Shown: positions 8,512-17,126 of the stretch, one piece after another
How the letters are laid out: every line of letters starts with the position of its first letter
Position numbering within the stretch: position 1 is the first letter of the stretch
Assembly: GCA_944800085.1 (NCBI GenBank)
Contig: CALYLO010000001.1
Location: forward strand, 1,327,001-1,391,000
Direction of reading: 5' to 3'
Source of the DNA: Paenibacillus melissococcoides
GTDB lineage: Bacteria > Bacillota > Bacilli > Paenibacillales > Paenibacillaceae
DNA length: 64,000 nt
The notes under the pieces: generated by a model
Databases searched by the model: none
What the model saw: the letters and a program-made list of their open reading frames with translations, nothing else
What the model was told of the DNA's origin: nothing
Translations under genes and position numbers: made by a program

Positions 8512-8563
8512 TTTGTTTGTCATGCGGGGCAGATGGTTCAATACATAGAAGAGGTACAACGTA

Positions 8564-9697
8564 ATGCTGCGAAAATGGAAGCGGCTCGATCCGCTGCTGC
8601 TCTGGCTGGTGCTGTGCTTCATGGCGATTAGCACCATCGTCGTGTATAGCGCGACGGTGAATACCAAATATGAAGGCATGCACATGGACAACACCAAGCT
8701 GTACGTTGTTCTGTTCATCCCGCTGCTTGTTACCGCCTGGTTCGATTACCGCATCGTCGTCCGGTATTTATCCGTCATCCTTTACGTTATCGGTATCGGA
8801 TTGCTTCTGCTGGTCATGTTCAAAGGGGTCAACATCAACGGCTCCACGCGTTGGATCGAGATCGGAAGCCAGCAATTCCAGCCGTCCGAGTTCATGAAGC
8901 TGTTCATTATCATGCTCCTGGCCCGCTTGCTGGGGCGAAGGGATGGCGAGACGCTTAGTCTGACCCGGGATATTGTGCCGCTTGGCCTTGTCGTGGCGGT
9001 TCCGATGTACCTGATTTACAAGCAACCGGATTTGGGCACGACCATCGTATTCGTATCGATTTTTGTCGCCATGCTCTGGATTGCGAATGCGCGGCTCTCC
9101 CATATGATCGTCGGTCTATCCGCAGCCTCCGCCGCTGTCGGAACGATCCTGGTGCTGTACTATCACAATCGCGACTTATTGATTAAGCTGATTAAGCCGC
9201 ATCAGTTTTCCCGCATCGAGGCATTTCTGGATCCGGCGAGCAACCCGGATGGAGGCTGGCATGTCATGAATTCGATTCGGGCCATCGGGTCGGGGAATTT
9301 TTCGGGAGACGGCTTTCTCAAAGGGTTTTTCGTGCATAACGGTTATATTCCGTACAGCTATTCGGATTCGATCTTTGTCGTCATCGGCGAGGAGTTCGGT
9401 TTCCTCGGCTCGGCCTGCCTGATCCTGCTGTACTTCGCGCTTATTTACCGGATGGTGCTCATTGCCGGCGCATGCAAAGATTTGGAAGGCGCCTACCTCA
9501 TCATCGGCATTATTGCGATGTTCACGCTGCAAATATTCGAAAACATCGCGATGCATATCGGCCTGATGCCGCTTACGGGCTTGTCGCTGCCGTTCATCAG
9601 CTACGGCGGGAGCTCGCTGCTCACCAATATGATATCGATCGGTCTCGTGATGAGCGTCAAAATCCACCAGGAGGAACCGAACCTGCTGGAGCTGTGA
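8564..9697 (+). CDS. RodA/FtsW/SpoVE-family peptidoglycan glycosyltransferase
   Basis: 377 residues with about ten membrane helices, typical of SEDS proteins that polymerise lipid II into peptidoglycan. Diagnostic blocks are GSTRWIEIGSQQFQPSEFMK (residues 92-111), YKQPDLGTT, the extracellular loop with the SRIEAFLDP and GSGNFSGDGFLKG segments, and PFISYGGSSL at the C-terminus. QPDLGT and the overall length point to the RodA branch. SpoVE or FtsW roles cannot be excluded. A class B penicillin-binding protein partner is not adjacent. The ORF has its own promoter and a terminator at 9720-9741, directly followed by a group II intron. Confidence 0.9.
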   Translation: MLRKWKRLDPLLLWLVLCFMAISTIVVYSATVNTKYEGMHMDNTKLYVVLFIPLLVTAWFDYRIVVRYLSVILYVIGIGLLLLVMFKGVNINGSTRWIEIGSQQFQPSEFMKLFIIMLLARLLGRRDGETLSLTRDIVPLGLVVAVPMYLIYKQPDLGTTIVFVSIFVAMLWIANARLSHMIVGLSAASAAVGTILVLYYHNRDLLIKLIKPHQFSRIEAFLDPASNPDGGWHVMNSIRAIGSGNFSGDGFLKGFFVHNGYIPYSYSDSIFVVIGEEFGFLGSACLILLYFALIYRMVLIAGACKDLEGAYLIIGIIAMFTLQIFENIAMHIGLMPLTGLSLPFISYGGSSLLTNMISIGLVMSVKIHQEEPNLLEL

Positions 9698-9719
9698 ACG
9701 TAATCAATCGAAGAAAAAT

Positions 9720-9741
9720 CTGCCGCAAGGCAGTTTTTTTT
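9720..9741 (+). terminator. Terminator of the rodA-like gene, insertion site of the group II intron
   Basis: CTGCC-gcaa-GGCAG followed by eight Ts. The intron begins about eight bases after the T-run. Bacterial class C group II introns are known to insert just downstream of intrinsic terminators. Confidence 0.85.
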
Positions 9742-10261
9742 AATGATCGCGCGCCTAGCCAAGCTAGGCACAACTAGCCGGTGTGAGTCCGGTCGAGGTA
9801 AGAGCCAAGTCGCCTCGTAGCTGAGAGGCAACTGGTGGAGAGACCCTAAGGTTGAAGCCCTGTGACAAAGTAACTCTCAAGAGAGTGCGAGCAAATCAGC
9901 AGGCCGTAACATGAAGTGAATCCTGCCGCATCGTCAAAAAGAACCTGCAAAGGACAAGAGAGAGCCGAGCCTCGGAACATTGGGCGAAGGCCATGGAACG
10001 CGTGAAGCTCTTGGAAATGCAGCGCGGAAGAACTCTCCGGTGTATGGGGAACGGCATGTTGAGAAAGTTGTGTCTGGAACTGGGGAAACCCTACCTCGCA
10101 CGGCAACGCCGTAAAGAGCGACCCTATAAGCCCGAAAGGTGAAGTGGCGAGCTGCGAGAAGGGTGGCGGAGGGGGTTGTAGTACCCGTGAAGCAAGGACA
10201 ACACAACCTTGTGGAGGAAAGAGCCCCTGCTTTGTTCACGTACTGGAGGAGGTAAGAGTCA

Positions 10262-11278
10262 GTGAATGCCCAAAAGGCTAACTACGCCAAAGTAAAAGCT
10301 CAACAACTCCAAAACGTACTATATCTAGCGGCCAAGGAAAATCCGAGGCGGCGATTTCATGCGCTGTACGACAAGGTACACCGCGGCGACATTCTTTGGG
10401 AAGCATGGAAACGGGTCAAGGCGAAGGGCGGAAGCGGTGGAGTAGATGGCATAACCATCGACCACATCGTCAAAGAGTTCGGGGAAGAGCGATTTGTCGA
10501 TGAAATCCAAGGTAAGCTGAGGAACGGAAAATACCATCCACAGCCTGCAAGACGGAAAGAGATACCCAAACCGGACGGCAAGATGCGCCCGCTTGGTATC
10601 CCTGTCATCCGAGATAGGGTCGTTCAAATGGCGACCAAGATGGTTATAGAACCGATCTTCGAAGCGGATTTCAAGGATTGCTCCTACGGATTCCGGCCCA
10701 AGCGAAGCCAGCATGATGCAATCCGGCATATCCGCCGAGCAGTAAAGAAAGGCGTATACTGGGTCGTCGACATCGATATCACCGGATATTTTGACAATAT
10801 CCCGCACGAGAAACTGATGCGACTGGTGGAACAGAGAATTAGTGATCGACGAGTGTTACAACTCATCCGCAAGTGGCTCAAGGCAGGATTCGTGAAAGAT
10901 GATCAGTTTCATGAAACCGACCTCGGGAGCCCGCAAGGCGGAGTCATAAGTCCGCTCTTGGCAAATATCTACTTGAACTATCTGGATACCATCTGGGAGA
11001 AGAAGTTTGCGGAAGCAGGAACACTGGTGCGTTATGCCGATGATCTGGTCATCCTGTGCAAAACCAAAGAACAAGCTCTGAGGGCGATTGATGTCCTCAA
11101 AGCGGTATTTGGAAAGCTGGAACTTGAAATGAACAAGACGAAGTCCAAACTTGTTAACCTCTGGGGAGACAAAGAAGGCTTCGACTTTCTGGGGATGCAT
11201 CACCGGAAAATACCGAGGATGATGAAAAGGAACAAGGAAGTTCATGTTCTTCGCAGTTACCCGTCAAGAAGGCGATGA
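10262..11278 (+). pseudogene. Group II intron reverse transcriptase/maturase, N-terminal part (frameshifted)
   Basis: 338 residues from a GTG with GGAGGAGG upstream. The reverse transcriptase domain is complete: GGVDGITIDHI, LRNGKYHPQPARRKEIPKPD, KMRPLGIPVIRDRVVQ, YGFRPKRSQHDAI, DIDITGYFDNI, GSPQGGVISPLLANIYLNYL and the catalytic VRYADDLVIL. Near the end GFDFLGMHHRK begins the thumb. The frame is then lost at about 11265 (YPSRRR, stop), while the correct continuation KKAMKNMKQKVKE lies in another frame. One missing base explains it. A sequencing error in this stretch is the alternative. Confidence 0.85.
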
Positions 11279-11562
11279 AGAACATGAAGCAAAAGGTAAA
11301 GGAAGCAACAGAACCGCGCAATCGTCTATTCTGGACGATGAACCGGATGGTAGATGAACTCAACCCGAAGATACAGGGATGGAGGAACTACTATGGTATA
11401 GACTCCTTTGCTGACCAGTACCTGAACAAAATCGATTGGTACATCCGTAAGCGTCTCACCCTGTTCTGGAACAAGAAACGTAGCCGTCGTAACAAACACA
11501 GCAATTCCCGGCAAGCAGCCATTGCTGCACAACTTGCGGGATTAAAGAAACTCGCCAGCTAA
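11275..11562 (+). pseudogene. Group II intron maturase X domain (C-terminal part, other frame)
   Basis: 95 residues that continue the reverse transcriptase above. MVDELNPKIQGWRNYYGIDS and FADQYLNKIDWYIRKRLTLF are the maturase-specific domain used in intron RNA binding and splicing. The protein ends at AGLKKLAS with no HNH endonuclease, as in class C introns. It has no ribosome binding site of its own in a usual place, so it is best read as the second half of one broken gene. Confidence 0.8.
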
Positions 11563-11700
11563 GGGAAGTACCGTAATGCCGGAGGAAGAAGAGCATCGGA
11601 AAGCCGTATGAGGGAAAACCTCACGTACGGTTTGATGAAGGGGGAACTGAAAAAGTAAAGAAGAGGGTTTTCGCCCTCCAATGAAATTTCAGTTCTCTAC

Positions 11701-11959
11701 TCTACAATGCAATGTGGTCGACTTACCCCTTGCCTTCCTTAGAGGAGAAGTCCTGTGCGGTTGGGAGAACGATCAAAAGCGCGCTGAAAGACGCATCCAG
11801 ATGTCAGAACAGCAACAGCAGAGACCGTATAACGGAACTCGGATCGAAGAGGATTCTAGCTCTTTTCCCATCGCTTCTGGTTCGGAGCTTGACAGCAGCG
11901 GGATGACGCCTATATGATTATATCGTAATAATTACGATTAACGGAGGATATGAATTTCT
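11701..11959. promoter_or_regulatory. Promoter and Zur box of the ZagA-like gene
   Basis: TTGACA (11889-11894) and TATGAT (11913-11918) are 18 bases apart. Directly downstream, TCGTAATAATTACGA at 11923-11937 is a perfect palindrome identical to the Bacillus Zur box consensus, placed over the expected transcription start. Zinc-loaded Zur would therefore repress the gene. The rest of the stretch between the intron end and the promoter holds no convincing gene. Confidence 0.85.
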
Positions 11960-13192
11960 ATGGCAGATCAGACAATAACGCCGGGTACAAATCCGGACGG
12001 ACAAATTCCCGTAACGGTATTGAGCGGCTTCCTCGGCGCCGGGAAGACGACCGTATTGAATCATGTGCTGAACAACCGCCAGGGGCTCAAGGTGGCGGTG
12101 ATTGTCAACGATATGAGCGAGATTAATATTGACGCCGATCTGGTGAAAGCGGGCTCGAACCTGTCGCGGACCGAAGAGAAGCTGGTGGAGATGTCGAACG
12201 GATGCATTTGCTGCACGCTGCGCGAAGATCTGCTGCGGGAGGTCGAGCGGCTGGCGAAGGAAGGCCGGTATGATTATATTTTGATCGAGTCGACAGGAAT
12301 CTCCGAGCCCTTGCCCGTTGCGCAGACGCTGACGTATGCGGATGAAGCGCTGGGCATTGATCTTCCTTCGCTCGTCCGGCTGGATTGCTTGGTCACGGTT
12401 GTCGACGCGAGCCGGTTCTGGCATGACTTCGCGTCAGGGGAATCGCTGCTCGATCGGAAGCAGCAGGCGGGGGAGGAGGACAACCGCAGCGTTGTCGATC
12501 TCCTTATCGATCAGATAGAATGCAGCAACGTGCTGCTGTTGAACAAGTGCGACTCGGTGGCGGAAGAGGAACTGAAGAAGCTCGAAGGCGTGCTGCGGGA
12601 GCTGCAGCCGGAGGCGCGCATCATTCGCACCGTGAACGGCCAAGTGGATCCGAAGCAGATTCTGAACACGGGTTTGTTCGACTTCGAGAGCGCCAGCCAT
12701 ACCGCTGCCTGGATCGCGGAGCGGGAACTCGAAGCTCATACTCCGGAGACCGAGGAGTACGGCATCACCTCTTTCGTATACCGGCGTCAGCAACCGTTCC
12801 ATCCGGAAAGGCTGTACCGGTTCATGAATGACTGGCCGGACGAGATTATACGGGCCAAAGGCATGCTCTGGCTCGCTCCGGCATCGGATATCGCCGTTAG
12901 CCTGAGCCAGGCCGGACATTCCATCCAGATCGGACCGGCCGGCTATTGGCTCGCTGCCGCGACGCCGGAAGAGAGGGAGATGATTCTGGAAGAGGAGCCG
13001 GATATGCGCCAGCGCTGGCATGCGCAATGGGGAGATCGGGGGAACGAGCTGGTGCTGATCGGCATTGCTCCGGATCGCTCCCGGATTGAGCGCGGGCTGG
13101 ATGAATGTCTGCTGACCGCAGCCGAGATGGATCAGGATTGGTCGGCGCTCGACAATCCTCTGGCCTGGGTTACCGCCGGGCTGGACGCGTAA
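11960..13192 (+). CDS. zagA: ZagA/CobW-family zinc metallochaperone GTPase
   Basis: 410 residues, close to the usual ZagA (YciC) length. The P-loop GFLGAGKTT is at residues 23-31, the metal-binding CICC motif (from NGCICC) at 82-85, ESTGISEP follows, and NKCD serves as base recognition. The C-terminal CobW domain starts near [11 protein letters not shown]3E GTPases of this group deliver zinc to client proteins during deficiency. Assignment to ZagA rests on the perfect Zur box upstream (11923-11937) and the family match. The nearby sequence shows no zinc ABC transporter or alternative ribosomal protein. The AACGGAGGATATG site supports the ATG start. Confidence 0.9.
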   Translation: MADQTITPGTNPDGQIPVTVLSGFLGAGKTTVLNHVLNNRQGLKVAVIVNDMSEINIDADLVKAGSNLSRTEEKLVEMSNGCICCTLREDLLREVERLAKEGRYDYILIESTGISEPLPVAQTLTYADEALGIDLPSLVRLDCLVTVVDASRFWHDFASGESLLDRKQQAGEEDNRSVVDLLIDQIECSNVLLLNKCDSVAEEELKKLEGVLRELQPEARIIRTVNGQVDPKQILNTGLFDFESASHTAAWIAERELEAHTPETEEYGITSFVYRRQQPFHPERLYRFMNDWPDEIIRAKGMLWLAPASDIAVSLSQAGHSIQIGPAGYWLAAATPEEREMILEEEPDMRQRWHAQWGDRGNELVLIGIAPDRSRIERGLDECLLTAAEMDQDWSALDNPLAWVTAGLDA

Positions 13193-13352
13193 AGCGGGCG
13201 CTGGCCTTCCGCAGCCGATCTCATGTGGCCCCGCTCCGCCGCAGCTTTTTGCAATCCGCTGGCGGAATTGATGTACACCGAGAACGATTGTCCCATGCCA
13301 TACCTGTCTCTCTTACGTATTATGGTAGCGAGAGAAAGCGAGGTGTTGGGAC

Positions 13353-14279
13353 ATGAAAGCCGTTGTGACGGGCGGGGCGGGATTTATCGGCTCTCATTTG
13401 GCCGAGGCGCTGCTTGATCAGGGAGCCGACGTTCATGTTATTGACAATCTGTCTTCCGGCCGCGAGCGGCGCGTTCCCCGGGACGCCGAACTGCACGTCG
13501 CCGATATCCGCAGCAAGAACTGCGACGAGATTATCCGGGGCATCCGGCCGGATATGCTATTTCATCTGGCGGGGCAGGTCGACGTGGCCCGCTCTGTTCA
13601 CAATCCAGGCTATGATGCCAGCATCAATATCGGAGGTACGGTGCGGCTGTTAAGTGTCTGCCGTGAGAGCGGGATACGCAAATTCGTATTTGCTTCGACC
13701 GCCGCCGTATACGGTGATATGCGGGAGGGGCGTGCGACGGAGCAATCTCCGATCCGTCCCGTGTCGTATTACGGGCTGTCCAAATGGGCCGCGGAAAGCT
13801 ATATCCGCCTATTTCACCTGCTCTACGGCATTCCTTATACGATTCTTCGCTACAGCAATGTATTCGGGCCGAGACAGGTTGTCGGCAGCGAGGGCGGCGT
13901 TATCGCCGCCTTTATTCGCCAATTGGACGAGGATGGGCGTATCCGCGTTCATGGAGACGGAGAGCAGGCGCGCGATTTCATTCATGTTCATGATGTGGTG
14001 CAGGCCAATCTGGCCGCTGCCCGCTTGGGCGAGAAGGAGACGATTCATGTAAGCACGGGCGTATCGGTCACCTTGAACCGATTGATCGGGCTGCTTCAAA
14101 AGATTCACGGAAGTGACTTCGAGATTGAGTATGGCCCGGCGCGGGAAGGCGACATCAAGCATAGTTGTCTGGATAACCGGCTAGCATGGGAGCGGCTGCA
14201 GTGGCGGCCGAGCCGGAGTCTGGCCGAAGGCGTGCTGGAAATGTACCGCGATTACGCGGCGAGGAAGATGGACGCCTGA
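13353..14279 (+). CDS. NAD-dependent epimerase (UDP-glucose 4-epimerase-like)
   Basis: 308 residues, an extended SDR. The NAD loop GGAGFIGSH is at residues 7-15, DNLSSG at 31-36, and the active site has STAAVYGD (115-122) and YYGLSK with Tyr140 and Lys144. LRYSNVFGPRQ and GEQARDFIHVHDV are typical of sugar-nucleotide epimerases. The likely reaction is C4 epimerisation of UDP-hexoses for surface glycans. A glycosyltransferase gene follows 100 bases later, which fits a cell-envelope role. The GAGGTGTTGGGACATG site fixes the start. Confidence 0.87.
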   Translation: MKAVVTGGAGFIGSHLAEALLDQGADVHVIDNLSSGRERRVPRDAELHVADIRSKNCDEIIRGIRPDMLFHLAGQVDVARSVHNPGYDASINIGGTVRLLSVCRESGIRKFVFASTAAVYGDMREGRATEQSPIRPVSYYGLSKWAAESYIRLFHLLYGIPYTILRYSNVFGPRQVVGSEGGVIAAFIRQLDEDGRIRVHGDGEQARDFIHVHDVVQANLAAARLGEKETIHVSTGVSVTLNRLIGLLQKIHGSDFEIEYGPAREGDIKHSCLDNRLAWERLQWRPSRSLAEGVLEMYRDYAARKMDA

Positions 14280-14381
14280 CCCGTTCCCGGTACACGCTTC
14301 AAAAACAGGGTACCTGTACCTCTCAACAGATGCCGTTCCGTCATAGTATAAATGGACAATACACCAAAGGGATGGAGAACG

Positions 14382-15626
14382 ATGAAGATCCTGATCGCCA
14401 GCTATTGGGGGATTCCGAGCGCAGGCGGAATAACTGCCTATGTGGAACAGTTGAAGAGAGGATTGGAGCGCCAAGGCCATCAAGCCGATGTTCTGTGCCC
14501 AACCCCGAACGAGAACGGATACGGCATTTATCCCCGCAACCGGGTAGTGGAAAAAGAGAAGCTTCTCCCTTTTATCGCCGCGCAGTCCAACCCATACTTC
14601 GATCATCATCTGCCCGGATTGGATCCGTGGATACGGCAATGTGAAGTGGAGCGGTACGGGTTTGAACTGGCTGCCCTGCACCTGGATATAAGCGAGTACG
14701 ACATCATTCATGCTCAGGATATCGTAACCGCCTATGCTCTCTCGCGCATCAAGCCGCGGGGAATGCCACTTGTATCGACACTTCACGGCTGCCTCGCCCT
14801 CGAGTGGTTCCGCAATTTGAAGGTGATGGGGCTGGATGCGCCCGAGCGCCGCCCTGCGCTGCGGGCTTACTCGGCCCTGAGGGAACGGCTGGGCGCATCC
14901 TGCTCGCGATTGACGATCATGCCTACCCGCTGGCTGCAGGATCTGATGATCCGGGAGTTCGGGGTACATCCGGACCGGCTGATCGTCTCTCCAAGCGGAA
15001 TGGACGTCGAAGCCTTCATCCGCGAGATGGAAACGCCTACCGACTGGGCTCCGCCTCAAGGGAAGAAGGTGATCATTTGTCCGGCGAGGTTCAATGCCGT
15101 CAAGGGACATGTCTTTTTGCTGCAAGCTCTGCATTCGCTGAAGGCGATTCGCCAGGATTGGGTCTGCTGGCTGGCGGGAGACGGAGAGGCCGAAACGGAG
15201 CTGCGGGACATGACGGCGTCGCTGGGCCTGGCGGAGCATGTTTTCTTCCTCGGCAGGCGCCAGGATGTTGCCGCCCTGATAAGGCAGGCGGATCTGTTCG
15301 TCCTTCCCAGCATTCAGGATAATCAACCCTTCGCGGTCATGGAGGCGCAGGTGGCCGGCAAGCTGGTCATCGTATCGAATGCGGGCGGAATTCCGGAGAT
15401 GGTCGAGCATGGCGTAACCGGCCTCGTCTCCGAAGCGGGACGCAGCGAACAGCTTCTGCATCATCTGCAATTGGGACTCGAGAATGAGTCCTTCCGGCTG
15501 CAAGTGGGCGCGCAGGCTCAGGCTTGGGGACGGTCGCATTGGTCGCTCGAGGCGATGACCGGACGGGTCCTCGATATCTATTACAGCGCTGCCGGAATGG
15601 AAGAAGAGGTCCGGCCTCTCCGATAA
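14382..15626 (+). CDS. Glycosyltransferase family 4
   Basis: 414 residues from an ATG with GGATGGAGAACG upstream; an earlier ATG at 14352 has no good ribosome site. The N-terminus MKILIASYWGIPSAGGITAY carries the donor-side glycine loop of GT-B enzymes. The C-terminal half has SPSGMDVEAF, FVLPSIQDNQPFAVMEAQVA with the family glutamate, and GGIPEMVEHGVTGLV. It should transfer a sugar from a nucleotide donor to an unknown acceptor at the cytoplasmic face. It follows an epimerase gene and precedes a basic, proline-rich protein, perhaps as one small surface-polymer cluster. Confidence 0.9.
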   Translation: MKILIASYWGIPSAGGITAYVEQLKRGLERQGHQADVLCPTPNENGYGIYPRNRVVEKEKLLPFIAAQSNPYFDHHLPGLDPWIRQCEVERYGFELAALHLDISEYDIIHAQDIVTAYALSRIKPRGMPLVSTLHGCLALEWFRNLKVMGLDAPERRPALRAYSALRERLGASCSRLTIMPTRWLQDLMIREFGVHPDRLIVSPSGMDVEAFIREMETPTDWAPPQGKKVIICPARFNAVKGHVFLLQALHSLKAIRQDWVCWLAGDGEAETELRDMTASLGLAEHVFFLGRRQDVAALIRQADLFVLPSIQDNQPFAVMEAQVAGKLVIVSNAGGIPEMVEHGVTGLVSEAGRSEQLLHHLQLGLENESFRLQVGAQAQAWGRSHWSLEAMTGRVLDIYYSAAGMEEEVRPLR

Positions 15627-15658
15627 TACGCTGAGATTGATGGATGGAGGTGCCGCTT

Positions 15659-16156
15659 ATGGCGAAGCTGACAAGTACTATCGGCCGGAAGATCGCGGGG
15701 GGCGTCCGTCGGAGGAAGGCGGCAGGGAAGAACAGAATGGCGATGCGGGCTGGGGCCAGGCGGAGGCTGCGCCGCCAGTACCGGCGCACGCCAGGCAAGC
15801 GCGGCTGGCGGCTGGCCTTCGGGAAGCGGCTGCAGCGACGAACGCGCCCGCTGCTGCAGCCATCGCGCAGCGGGCCGTTCGGGAAGGATTCCCCGCTCCG
15901 AGAGGAAGACTTGACGCCGCCGCTGCCTCCACCGGAGGAAGAAACGCCATCGCCGCCGCCGGCTCCCGACATGGCCCATGCCGCCCCTGCAGCGGCTGGA
16001 AGTCCGCATCCGACCCCGCCAGAACCTGTCCAGGCTACCGCGCCGCAATCGGCGGATGACTCGTTGTGGCGCCAGCTCCTGAGCAGGGTGCCGGCGAGCT
16101 ACTCGCTGCCCGACGGGGTCGTCGTAGAAGCGCTGCAGCATGCATTGGGCCGCTGA
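15659..16156 (+). CDS. Hypothetical arginine-rich, proline-rich protein
   Basis: 165 residues from an ATG with a strong site, GATGGAGGTGCCGCTT. The first 60 residues are very basic (GGVRRRKAAGKNR, AGARRRLRRQYRR). The middle is proline-rich (LTPPLPPPEEETPSPPPAPD) and the last 30 are more ordinary (DDSLWRQLLSRVPASYSLPD). No domain is recognised. Such composition fits a protein that binds an acidic polymer or nucleic acid, but that is a guess. It begins 32 bases after the glycosyltransferase stop. High GC opens other frames here, so the call rests on the ribosome binding site and the spacing. Confidence 0.5.
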   Translation: MAKLTSTIGRKIAGGVRRRKAAGKNRMAMRAGARRRLRRQYRRTPGKRGWRLAFGKRLQRRTRPLLQPSRSGPFGKDSPLREEDLTPPLPPPEEETPSPPPAPDMAHAAPAAAGSPHPTPPEPVQATAPQSADDSLWRQLLSRVPASYSLPDGVVVEALQHALGR

Positions 16157-16253
16157 ATGGGCCCGGCAGGGAAGTCTGGCCAAGGTTGTGGCGCCGCGTC
16201 CAGCTCCGTTATAATGTTACGTAGCCGCATATGAATTGAACAGGAGCTGAACT

Positions 16254-16967
16254 GTGTTGACACATACCGTCGGATTTATTTATGCGCATCCGGACGACGA
16301 GACGTTCGGGTGCGCTTGCTTGATCCGCTCTCTGGCGGATCAGGGCGTCTCCGCCGCTCTGCTGACGGCCACGAGCGGAGAGGCGGGAAAGACCGGCCGT
16401 CTTGGCCCGATGAGCCGGGAAGAACTGGCAGCGCGGCGGGAGCGGGAGCTGGCTGCTGCCGGCGCGATTATGGGCTTGGCGGACATTGAGCTGCTGCGCT
16501 ATCCGGACGGACAATTGTCCTCCGTCCCGCGCAGCGAGGTAGTGGCGAAGATTGCTGCGTTCCTCAACCGGCACCGCATTGAGGTCGTGGTCACCTTTCC
16601 CGAGGACGGAATCAGCGGGCATCCGGATCATATCGCTATCCATCATGCCGTCAACGAGGCGGTATGGAGCGGAAGCTGCCCGCATGTGCAGAAGCTGTAC
16701 TATAATATGCCGCTGACAGTTCCCGAAGCGGAGGCGGATTCGGTGATCAGGCTGGAGGTCGCGCCATATTGGGAGATGAAGGCGGCAGCGCTGCGCGCCC
16801 ATGAATCCCAAATCTTGTCCATTGAACGCGTATTCGGCGACCTGCAGACCGTGCCGGCCGATGAACGGATGCGCGAGGAAGCGTTCGCGCTCGTATGGAA
16901 GCGGGGTGTGCATCGCCCGGCCATTCGGGAGCATTCGGTGCTGGATGACTTACATAAAGATAGCTAG
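16254..16967 (+). CDS. PIG-L (LmbE-like) family deacetylase
   Basis: 237 residues from a GTG with CAGGAGCTGAACT upstream. The zinc site is clear: AHPDDE at residues 11-16 and the later HPDH in GISGHPDHIAIHHAV. The family removes acetyl groups from N-acetylglucosamine-containing molecules such as bacillithiol precursors. The BshB2-like role is possible, but no bsh genes are adjacent and the fold is shared by other deacetylases. A TATAAT at 16210-16215 probably belongs to its promoter. Confidence 0.87.
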   Translation: MLTHTVGFIYAHPDDETFGCACLIRSLADQGVSAALLTATSGEAGKTGRLGPMSREELAARRERELAAAGAIMGLADIELLRYPDGQLSSVPRSEVVAKIAAFLNRHRIEVVVTFPEDGISGHPDHIAIHHAVNEAVWSGSCPHVQKLYYNMPLTVPEAEADSVIRLEVAPYWEMKAAALRAHESQILSIERVFGDLQTVPADERMREEAFALVWKRGVHRPAIREHSVLDDLHKDS

Positions 16968-17126
16968 CTCTATTCGACGAACCGCGACATTGCACACTCC
17001 TTGGATTTTGCCGGGGGTGTCTTTCTTTTTTTCAGCGGAACGCTCAAATTGTGTCCGTTTTGTGATACCATCGTATTCAGGATAGAGTGGATATTCTATT
17101 TTATGGCAAAAAGGAGAGTTGATCGC

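Larger units (their letters stand above)
9749..11700 (+). mobile_element. Group II intron, probably bacterial class C
   Basis: The 5' end GCGCGCC at about 9749 resembles the G-U/C-GCG start of bacterial introns. About 510 bases of structured RNA (domains I-III) follow before a maturase reading frame in domain IV. Domain V is recognisable at 11601-11633: AAGCCGTATGAGG, a GAAA-type loop, then CCTCACGTACGGTTT. Domain VI follows, with a GAACTGAAA/TTTCAGTTC stem, and the intron ends near CTCTAC at 11700. Class C is suggested by insertion after a terminator and by a reverse transcriptase lacking an endonuclease domain. The 3' boundary may be 11700 or 11705. The protein is frameshifted, so this copy probably cannot move by itself, though splicing could still work with help. 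Confidence 0.88.

Noticed and set aside
14181..15539. 452-codon reverse frame
   Set aside because: Antisense to the glycosyltransferase gene; no family match.
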